The position numbers were made by a program, and so were the translations under genes. From Bacillota bacterium (GTDB taxonomy: Bacteria; Bacillota_A; Clostridia; Tissierellales; Peptoniphilaceae): a stretch of DNA of 18,697 nucleotides. The stretch covers positions 1 through 18,697 of the forward strand of contig JAEZZN010000030.1 of NCBI GenBank assembly GCA_023418535.1, written 5' to 3'. Within the stretch, counting starts at the first letter, position 1. Every line of letters starts with the position of its first letter. Below the pieces are notes generated by a model, which did no database searches, was not told the origin of the DNA, and saw only the letters and a program-made list of their open reading frames with translations. Positions 7,356 through 12,333 of this stretch are shown here, piece after piece.

Positions 7356-8282
7356 ATGTTAAATGATATAAACAAGGAAACTTTATTTTGTGATTATTAT
7401 AAGCAATGGATAGAAGTTTATAAAAGAGGGGCAATCAGAGATGCAACTATGGCAAAATACTTGATGACAAATAAATGGTTAGAGCGACTTGTTCCTGATT
7501 TAAGGATAATGAATTTAAATAGAACAGTTTACCAGCAACTATTAAATGACTATGCAAAGGAACATGAAAGACAGACAACATTAGATTTTCATCACCAGCT
7601 AAAGGGCGCTATTTTAGATGCCATTGATGAGGGATTAATTATTAGAGATCCTACTAGAAAGGCGATTATTAAAGGAAAGACACCAAAAACAAAGAAAATA
7701 AAATACTTAAATCAATTTGAGTTACATACATTACTTGCTGATCTTAATTTAAAAGAGACAGTTAATTGGGATTGGCTTATTCTTCTTATAGCTAAAACAG
7801 GAATACGCTTTTCAGAAGCTTTAGCAATAACTCCGGATGACTTTGATTTTTCAAGACAAACATTATCAATTAGCAAGACTTGGGATTATAAAGGGGCAGG
7901 AGGATTCTTACCAACTAAAAATAAAACATCTGTAAGAAAAATACAGATAGACTGGCAGATAGTTGTAAAATTTTCTGAACTTGTTAAAATATTACCCAAA
8001 GATGAACCAATCTTTGTTGGAAAAAATAAGATTTATAATTCTACTGTGAATGATGTATTAACAAGACATTGTAAAGCATGTGAAATTTCATTAATATCTA
8101 TACATGGATTAAGACATACACATGCTTCATTACTATTATTTGCAGGGGTATCGATTGCAAGTGTTGCAAGAAGATTAGGGCATGCAAGCATGACAACAAC
8201 ACAAAAGACGTATTTACATATTATACAAGAGCTTGAGAATAAAGATGTAGATCTTGTAATGAGAACATTATCTGGATTATAA
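7356..8282 (+). CDS. Tyrosine recombinase associated with the type I RM locus
   Basis: This 308-residue protein is a tyrosine recombinase (phage integrase family), which cuts and rejoins DNA through a covalent tyrosine intermediate. The N-terminal part (about 1-100) is a SAM-like core-binding domain. The catalytic domain shows R151 (KTGIRFSEAL), a likely K188 (PTKNKTS), H250-GLR253, H276 (RLGH) and nucleophile Y286 (KTYLH), so the full catalytic set is present. The ATG follows AAGGAGGGG at about 7344-7352. It sits 63 bp after hsdR on the same strand, and the gene is bracketed by an 18-bp inverted repeat whose core recurs in hsdS. Recombinases of this type shuffle hsdS modules in streptococci and other Firmicutes. 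I infer that role here; an integrase left by a mobile element is the alternative. Confidence 0.88.
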   Translation: MLNDINKETLFCDYYKQWIEVYKRGAIRDATMAKYLMTNKWLERLVPDLRIMNLNRTVYQQLLNDYAKEHERQTTLDFHHQLKGAILDAIDEGLIIRDPTRKAIIKGKTPKTKKIKYLNQFELHTLLADLNLKETVNWDWLILLIAKTGIRFSEALAITPDDFDFSRQTLSISKTWDYKGAGGFLPTKNKTSVRKIQIDWQIVVKFSELVKILPKDEPIFVGKNKIYNSTVNDVLTRHCKACEISLISIHGLRHTHASLLLFAGVSIASVARRLGHASMTTTQKTYLHIIQELENKDVDLVMRTLSGL

Positions 8283-8296
8283 AGAATAAAATAATT

Positions 8297-8314
8297 AATT
8301 GCTTGCACTGATAT
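8297..8314 (-). repeat. Right arm of the inverted repeat flanking the recombinase gene
   Basis: On the minus strand this reads ATATCAGTGCAAGCAATT, matching 7318-7335 at 17 of 18 positions. Its 12-bp core CAGTGCAAGCAA is identical to 3993-4004 at the end of hsdS module 3. Recombination between the two arms would invert the recombinase gene. Confidence 0.75.
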
Positions 8315-8330
8315 TATAAATAAGGATAAT
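8303..8330 (+). promoter_or_regulatory. Possible promoter of the mrr-like gene, overlapping the right inverted-repeat arm
   Basis: TTGCAC at 8303-8308 and GATAAT at 8325-8330 are separated by 16 bp. The -35 part lies inside the recombination-site arm. Inversion of the recombinase gene would replace TTGCAC by TTACAC here, so promoter strength could change with orientation. The match is reasonable but the region is AT-rich. Confidence 0.35.
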
Positions 8331-8400
8331 TAAAAATTAATAACGTTCAAGTATAAAAAATATAATAGAAATAAAGGGATTTAAATCGAGGAGTACTTAA

Positions 8401-9318
8401 ATGAAAGAAGAGTTAAAAAGATGCACTTCAGAAGGTAAAATAGCATATTTAATAAAGCCAATATTTACAGTTTTACAAGAAGCGGGTGGCAAGTTAGATA
8501 GAAGAGAGATTAAAAATAGAATATCTGATTTAGATGAGCAAATAGCAGAATTTGCTGAAATAGTTAAAACCTCTAAATCTACTGGAAATACTTATAAGGA
8601 TTTTAATTACAAATTTAACTTTGCAATTAAGAATTTATTTTTACTAGATTACCTTAAGTATACTAAAGGTAATCCGACAATTACATTGACTGATAAGGGA
8701 CTAAATGTTGACATTAAGACTTTAAATGTTAATAAGGAAATAATGATTCCTTCAAAAAAGGTATGGAATGAACTTAGTGAAAAAAATAAAAAAGAACAAA
8801 AAAATAATAATGGATCAGAAAATAATGATATTGATGAAGCGATGTCAGAAGATCAAATTTTAAATAATTTTAAAGAGAAGCTTTTAGAAAGTATTGCTAA
8901 TATGTCTCCCAAAAAATTTGAAGCTTTTTCTAGAGCGTTATTAACTAAAATGGGAGTTGAGTTTACAAATGAAGGAGTACAAATAAGCAATGATGGTGGC
9001 ATTGATGGTTATGGGTACCATAAAGATTTAGATGATTTTAGGACTACTAGAGTAGTTATTCAATGTAAAAGATATAATAATGGACCAGTTACAGAGCCAG
9101 ATATTAATCAATTCTTGGGAGCTATGAGTAAATTTCGAGCTGATTATGGTGTATTTATTACCAATAGTCGTTTCACTAATAGTGCAAAATATGCCTCGAG
9201 GCAAGGTGCACCAATAACATTAATTGATGGTAATGATTTATTTGAATTAGTAATTAGATATCAATTATATATAACACCAGTAACAACTTATGTATTGGAT
9301 GATTTCTATAAAGCATAG
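8401..9318 (+). CDS. Mrr-like (type IV) restriction endonuclease
   Basis: This 305-residue protein has the two-domain layout of Mrr. The N-terminal Mrr_N-like winged helix (about 12-105) is followed by a polar K/N-rich linker (about 125-150) and a C-terminal PD-(D/E)xK nuclease domain. Visible active-site elements are E174 in KKFEAF, D202 in DGGIDG, and Q221-C-K223 in the strand VVIQCKRY. Mrr enzymes usually cut DNA carrying foreign methylation. The ATG has GAGGAG at 8388-8393 with about 7-nt spacing. It is on the same strand, 118 bp after the recombinase, so this is a second restriction activity in the cluster. Its tolerance of the neighbouring HsdM methylation is implied if both are active. 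The family call is firm; the methyl specificity is not readable. Confidence 0.88.
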   Translation: MKEELKRCTSEGKIAYLIKPIFTVLQEAGGKLDRREIKNRISDLDEQIAEFAEIVKTSKSTGNTYKDFNYKFNFAIKNLFLLDYLKYTKGNPTITLTDKGLNVDIKTLNVNKEIMIPSKKVWNELSEKNKKEQKNNNGSENNDIDEAMSEDQILNNFKEKLLESIANMSPKKFEAFSRALLTKMGVEFTNEGVQISNDGGIDGYGYHKDLDDFRTTRVVIQCKRYNNGPVTEPDINQFLGAMSKFRADYGVFITNSRFTNSAKYASRQGAPITLIDGNDLFELVIRYQLYITPVTTYVLDDFYKA

Positions 9319-9653
9319 GTATATGTTAATAATATATAAATAATTCCATAAATTATAGATTATTATAGCATCTATCAAATATGTAAAAGGATTCTACAAA
9401 ATAAGATTCTCAGGTACTACAGATTGGGGAATCATACCTGCAATAAATCTGAGAATCTTATTATGTCCTATATTCTTTTATCAGTTATTTTTCATAATAC
9501 AAATATCTAATATTAACTCTTATTTAATCTTGCAATATGAATGATTAAAAATGCTATTGTTTTATTTAGTGAAAAGATTACTATATTATTTATTTCACCA
9601 ATAACTTTTGCATATTTAATTGTATTGTTTGAAGTAGAGGAAGATAACAAGTT
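9319..9653. other. Intergenic region after the mrr-like gene
   Basis: About 335 bp without a supported gene. It holds the strong hairpin described separately (9401-9461). The remainder, up to the ribosome site GAGGAAG at about 9637-9643 of the dinD remnant, is AT-rich and shows no other structure I can support. Confidence 0.5.
9401..9461. repeat. Long hairpin with a perfect 13-bp stem
   Basis: ATAAGATTCTCAG (9401-9413) and CTGAGAATCTTAT (9449-9461) are perfect inverted repeats around a 35-nt loop. A second pair, CAGGTA (9411-9416) and TACCTG (9435-9440), competes with the inner end of the main stem, giving two alternative folds. No T-run follows on either strand, so it is not a standard intrinsic terminator, though it may end or stabilise the mrr transcript. 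A small mobile-repeat origin is also possible. Confidence 0.7.
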
Positions 9654-9953
9654 ATGCCAAATTTAAAAGCAAAAGAATATAAAAAATTTGAAAATATAAA
9701 ATATGTTCGAAAAGATGGAAGTGAGTATTGGAGTGCAAGGGAACTTGCTGAAGTACTTGATTATGCTCAGTGGAGAAACTTTCAGAAAGTGATCGATAGA
9801 GCTATGATTGCTTGTGAAAACAGCGGCCATAAAATATAATACGATTTTGCTGAGATCAGCAAAATCGTGGAAGCAGGTGCTACAAGCAAGGCTATAAAAG
9901 ATTATGAACTTACTTCAAAAGAGATTTTTCAAAATCAGTATTCATTTTTTTAA
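9654..9953 (+). pseudogene. dinD: dinD-like gene fragment with internal stop and truncated 3' end
   Basis: The frame starts with YKKFENIKYVRKDGSEYWSA and continues RELAEVLDYAQWRNFQKVID, the N-terminus of the DinD/BRO-N-like DNA-damage-inducible family. A TAA at 9837-9839 interrupts it. The same frame then continues YDFAEISKIVEAGATSKAIK and DYELT, which is also typical DinD, so the stop is a nonsense change within one gene. After about 9917 the family resemblance ends, and the frame closes at 9951-9953 just as the oppositely oriented mobC remnant begins. DinD is about 280 residues, so most of the protein is missing. DinD homologues are often carried by plasmids and integrative elements, in line with the adjacent mobC remnant. 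Confidence 0.75.
9841..9868. repeat. 28-bp near-perfect palindrome inside the dinD remnant
   Basis: ACGATTTTGCTGA and TCAGCAAAATCGT form a 13-bp inverted repeat separated by only two bases (GA). It begins two bases after the internal TAA of the dinD remnant and encodes the conserved DFAEISKIV stretch. There is no T-run next to it. Confidence 0.8.
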
Positions 9954-10210
9954 GTCTTCGATATCATCTTTGTATATAACCCCCGTACTATTAATACGTT
10001 TTACAATCTTATTTAGATTATTTGCATTAATACCTAATAGATGATGTAAATCGTAGAATGCTTTCATATCAATAACAAAAATATCTTTTTCTAGTATACA
10101 TTTTCTAATAAAATGACTCATATTTTTAGAGCTACTCAATTTCATTTTCTTTTTTTTATAAAGTGAACTTAAAAGGAATAGTGAAAGTACCAAATTGGTT
10201 TGATAATTTT
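9942..10210 (-). pseudogene. Broken mobC-like relaxosome gene
   Basis: The minus-strand product from about 10150 down reads NMSHFIRKCILEKDIFVIDM followed later by NLNKIVKRINSTGVIYKDDI. This is the ribbon-helix-helix and C-terminal pattern of MobC accessory proteins, which help relaxases nick the transfer origin of mobilizable elements. The expected strand just before this (TIPFKFTL, about 10190-10160) is in another frame and ends in TAA next to an 8-base A-run (10150-10157, T on the plus strand). Removing one base there and restoring one codon rejoins the frames. No start codon is evident upstream, and no relaxase follows: the DNA beyond 9942 is the dinD remnant. I call it a decayed piece of an integrative mobilizable element. 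Confidence 0.65.
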
Positions 10211-10293
10211 ATTAAATAGATTTAGTTTAGAAAATTTTCTGTAATTAACAAAAGGATATGAAGTTATAACTGTTAATTAGGAGGATGATTTAT

Positions 10294-10335
10294 ATGGGGA
10301 CAGTTACGCACTTTATTAAGAAAACTCGTATCTAG
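10294..10335 (+). CDS. 13-codon reading frame with a strong ribosome site (orphan leader peptide?)
   Basis: ATG at 10294 is preceded by AGGAGG (10279-10284) at 9-nt spacing, a better start context than many real genes here. It encodes MGTVTHFIKKTRI and stops at TAG. Around and after it are a 6-bp inverted repeat, ACGCAC (10306-10311) with GTGCGT (10352-10357), and the palindrome AGCATGCT (10337-10344) followed by six T. A leader peptide before an attenuator fits, but the gene it would control is absent, so it may also be the stump of a deleted gene. Confidence 0.3.
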   Translation: MGTVTHFIKKTRI

Positions 10336-10439
10336 AAGCATGCTGTTTTTTGTGCGTCAAATTTTTCAAATTCCAATTATCCAATTAATTTTAAACAACG
10401 ATATAGTCTATATTTAATATTAAAAATTTATTCATTTAA

Positions 10440-10515
10440 GAGGACTGGGTATATCATAATGCCGTAGTCCTCCTTTTTCGTTTTCAAACAAGATTTTGAA
10501 ATGATAAGGAGGACT
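10440..10515 (+). promoter_or_regulatory. Terminator hairpin whose 3' arm can also pair with the next gene's ribosome site
   Basis: GAGGACT (10440-10446) pairs with AGTCCTC (10466-10472), and a TTTTT run follows at 10475-10479, forming an intrinsic-terminator-like hairpin. The same 3' arm, AGTCCTCC (10466-10473), is an exact complement of GGAGGACT (10508-10515), the ribosome site of the sigma-like gene. Two mutually exclusive folds are therefore possible: terminator, or ribosome-site sequestration. Confidence 0.6.
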
Positions 10516-10520
10516 AAAAA

Positions 10521-10935
10521 ATGAATAAAAGTTATTTCTTGTTTGTAAATGAAAAAAAAGGTAGAGGTAAGTGAGGAAATATATAAAGTCTATTGGCAAG
10601 AGAAAAATCATCAAAATTACTTAAAGCAGATAGATAGGAAAAACTGTCTGCTTTTACTTTCATCATTTGATAAAGATGGATATTTTGAAGAAAGTATTGT
10701 TGATAAAGATTTTGATATTGAAAAGATAATTCAAACACAGATGATGATAGAAGCTGTTAGAAGTGCATTAGCTAAACTAAGTGATGAAGAAAGAGAAATA
10801 ATTGCTAGGCTTTATTTCAGTGATGAAACACTTAGATCAGTTGAAAAAGAAAAAAGCATATCGCATCCAGCCCTTATAAAGAGAAGGAATAAGATATTAG
10901 AAAAGTTAAGGGAACTATTAAAAGACATTAGATAG
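10521..10935 (+). pseudogene. Sigma-70 region 4-like protein of an integrative element, frameshifted at an A8 run
   Basis: The best start is ATG 10521, preceded by AAGGAGGAC. It reads MNKSYFLFVNEKK and then hits eight A (10552-10559), after which the frame ends in a stop (GRGK). The frame starting at the internal ATG 10549 continues naturally as VEVSEEIYKVYWQEKNHQNY and onward. Removing one A joins the two into a product of about 137 residues. Its C-terminal half (SDEEREIIARLYFSDETLRS) resembles sigma factor region 4, as in small sigma-like proteins encoded on Firmicute conjugative elements. A full-length protein needs slippage at the A-run. It could therefore be a pseudogene, a slippage-controlled gene or a homopolymer sequencing error. 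Confidence 0.6.
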
Positions 10936-10947
10936 AAGTTTTGTAAA

Positions 10948-10983
10948 GGAGCAGGTATAATAAAATTTGTCTGCTTCTTTTTA
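10948..10983 (+). terminator. Intrinsic terminator after the sigma-like gene
   Basis: GGAGCAG (10948-10954) pairs with CTGCTTC (10971-10977), one G-T pair, followed by a T-run (TTTTT at 10978-10982). It separates the sigma-like gene from the XRE regulator, which has its own promoter. Confidence 0.65.
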
Positions 10984-10987
10984 ATGG

Positions 10988-11042
10988 AAAGTAAACTTGA
11001 CATTATATGGAATAGTGATTATACTACATGTAAAGTAAACTT
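10988..11042 (+). promoter_or_regulatory. Near-consensus promoter flanked by two 11-bp operator-like repeats
   Basis: TTGACA (10997-11002), a 17-bp spacer and TATACT (11020-11025) form a strong sigma-A-type promoter. The 11-bp sequence AAAGTAAACTT occurs twice, at 10988-10998 overlapping the -35 box and at 11032-11042 downstream of the -10 box. Extended, the outer edges read GGAAAG and CTTTCC, an inverted pair. The layout suggests autoregulation by the XRE regulator encoded immediately downstream. Confidence 0.75.
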
Positions 11043-11066
11043 TCCATTCCTAGGAGGAGAAGTAAT

Positions 11067-11267
11067 GTGAAAAATAGACTTGAAGAAATTAGAAAAGAAA
11101 AGGGGATAACACAAGAAGAACTAGCTAATGCTCTTGAAGTATCAAGACAAACTGTTGGTTCACTGGAAAATGGAAGATATAATCCATCAATTATGTTGGC
11201 ATTTAAAATTGCTAGATTTTTTAATTTATCAATTGAGGAAGTATTTATTTATGAGGAGAAAAAATAA
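11067..11267 (+). CDS. Small XRE-family (Cro/CI-like) transcriptional regulator
   Basis: This 66-residue protein is almost entirely a helix-turn-helix domain: RLEEIRKEKGITQEELANAL then VSRQTVGSLENGRYNPSI, with the recognition helix around residues 26-42. It resembles the YozG-like regulators that sit next to DUF2178-type membrane genes in Firmicutes. The start is GTG at 11067, chosen because AGGAGGAGA (11052-11060) is properly spaced and the nearby ATG at 11065 is immediately followed by a stop. It is preceded by a strong promoter between two 11-bp repeats, likely its own operators. It is the one apparently intact gene in this decayed stretch. Confidence 0.85.
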   Translation: MKNRLEEIRKEKGITQEELANALEVSRQTVGSLENGRYNPSIMLAFKIARFFNLSIEEVFIYEEKK

Positions 11268-11268
11268 A

Positions 11269-11660
11269 ATGAAAAATAACAAGATATGGTATTTGGGATA
11301 TGTAATAGGAATTTGTAGTTTGATCATTGTGCTTGCGCTTAAATTAAATGAAGCCATTGAAATATGTCTAACGTTTATTTTTGCTATTAGTGTATCCATA
11401 TCGTATGTTAAAACTATGCATCATAAAATGATGGAGAAAGACCATGATACAAAGTAAGCGTAAGAGATGAAAGAAATGAAAAAATAAGAGATAAGGTAAA
11501 CGCATCAATGGCATCTATACTAATGCTTCTAATGGGAATGATTGCAGTTGTATGCATTTCGGTAAAAGCATATTTACCAGCAGCTCTTTTAGCAATTTCA
11601 GTTGGGTGCTCTCCAATAATTATGTTCTTTATCAATATATATTATGAGAAAAAATATTAA
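11269..11660 (+). pseudogene. DUF2178-like membrane protein gene, broken by a single-base frameshift
   Basis: The first frame begins MKNNKIWYLGYVIGICSLII just after the XRE stop codon and ends at TAA 11455-11457 after MMEKDHDTK. The next frame resumes at once with VSVRDERNEKIRDKVNASMA and runs through two more hydrophobic segments to TAA 11658-11660. DERN-x-x-IR-x-K is the signature of DUF2178-type membrane proteins paired with small XRE regulators. One extra base near 11451-11454 would give a single protein of about 130 residues with four membrane segments. As read, only a 62-residue two-segment N-terminal piece is made. The function of the family is not established. Confidence 0.65.
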
Positions 11661-11668
11661 GATAAGCC

Positions 11669-11699
11669 TTGACCTGTCCATTAGGGACTGGGATATCCT
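11669..11699 (+). promoter_or_regulatory. MerR-type promoter with 19-bp spacer
   Basis: TTGACC (11669-11674) and TATCCT (11694-11699) are separated by 19 bp, the over-long spacing typical of MerR-controlled promoters. The spacer contains the partial dyad GTCC-ATTA-GGGAC (11676-11688). It lies just upstream of the merR pseudogene and would have been its self-regulated promoter. Confidence 0.65.
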
Positions 11700-11721
11700 T
11701 TAATCAAGGAGGTGTTAGACC

Positions 11722-12029
11722 ATGCTTAGAAATGAAATTCAAGAGAAAACAGGTTTGACCAGAAAAGCAATCGAGTATTATGAAGAAAAAGGTTTGATTA
11801 AGCCTTTAAGATTAGAAAATGGCTATTGAGATTATAGTAATTAAGATTTAGAAATCCTAAATAAAATATATTTGTTTAGAAATATTGGTTTAATAATATC
11901 TGAGATTGAAGAATGTTTATTGTCAAGTAATAGCTCACTAGCTTCAATTCTTAGAAGAAAAGAACATCATTTGGAAATTAAACAAAATCAAAATTAGTAG
12001 AAAAAGAAATACTATTATCTCTAATTTGA
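11722..12029 (+). pseudogene. MerR-family regulator pseudogene with two stops and a frameshift
   Basis: ATG 11722, behind an excellent AAGGAGGTG site, begins MLRNEIQEKTGLTRKAIEYY followed by EEKGLIKPLRLENGY, the winged helix-turn-helix of MerR regulators. TGA (where Arg is usual in GYRDYS) and TAA (where Glu or Asp precedes DLEIL) then interrupt the frame. It continues DLEILNKIYLFRNIGLIISE and onward in the same frame, and a last shift near 11990-12000 leads to LVEKEILLSLI and TGA at 12027-12029. The effector domain is missing. Several independent lesions mean true decay rather than a sequencing artefact. Confidence 0.8.
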
Positions 12030-12221
12030 AGTAAATTAATTATATAATTAGTAATAGACATGAAATCCTTTCTATATTTTGTTGTTTTTTTTATTTTATA
12101 TCAAAAGGAACAATATGTCTTTAATATTTTAAAAATAGGTACCAGTAATAAATAAAACATTATGCTGGTATATTATAATAATTGAACTATCAACACTAAA
12201 TATTATAAAACCTTAATTTTA

Positions 12222-12299
12222 AGCAATTAATACCTTAAACTCAATAAAAATAAAAGTTTAAGTAATCAATACCTTAAATTTGATAAAAATAAAAGTTTA
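12222..12299 (+). repeat. Two tandem 39-bp repeats overlapping the ATPase promoter
   Basis: The unit at 12222-12260 recurs at 12261-12299 with a few changes. Each copy contains AATACCTTAAA followed by ATAAAAATAAAAGTTTA. The first copy also holds an inverted repeat, CTTAAAC (12234-12240) with GTTTAAG (12256-12262). The second copy supplies the -35 box of the downstream promoter, so the repeats may be regulator-binding sites. Confidence 0.8.
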
Positions 12300-12308
12300 G
12301 GGTATAAT
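12280..12308 (+). promoter_or_regulatory. Promoter of the AAA/DUF4143 ATPase gene
   Basis: TTGATA (12280-12285), a 17-bp spacer and a perfect TATAAT (12303-12308) lie 25 bp upstream of the ATPase start, with GGAAGGA as ribosome site at about 12321-12327. Confidence 0.7.
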
Positions 12309-12333
12309 GTAATTAAAAAAGGAAGGATATAGT

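Larger units (their letters stand above)
10194..10520. other. Gap between the mobC remnant and the sigma-like gene
   Basis: This stretch holds a 13-codon reading frame with a strong ribosome site (10294-10335) and the terminator/RBS-pairing structure at 10440-10515, both listed separately. The rest is AT-rich without a supported gene. Confidence 0.5.
12030..12333. other. Intergenic region before the ATPase gene
   Basis: Contains a 6-bp hairpin, TACCAG (12140-12145) with CTGGTA (12165-12170), then the 39-bp tandem repeat and promoter listed separately. Nothing protein-coding is seen. Confidence 0.5.

Noticed and set aside
7356..8282. Tyrosine recombinase as the integrase of the decayed mobilizable element
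   Set aside because: Its flanking repeats match hsdS joints rather than an attachment site, and no tRNA or other att target is visible; kept only as an alternative.
11414..11635. 73-codon minus-strand frame over the DUF2178-like gene
   Set aside because: The plus strand clearly encodes the DERN-x-x-IR-x-K family; the antisense frame is a by-product.
11067..11660. XRE regulator plus membrane protein as a toxin-antitoxin pair
   Set aside because: The arrangement matches the common XRE/DUF2178 regulatory cassette, the second gene is frameshifted, and no toxin motif is present.
12222..12299. Tandem 39-bp repeats as a CRISPR or plasmid iteron array
   Set aside because: Only two copies directly abutting without spacers, no replication gene nearby, and a promoter overlaps the second copy.
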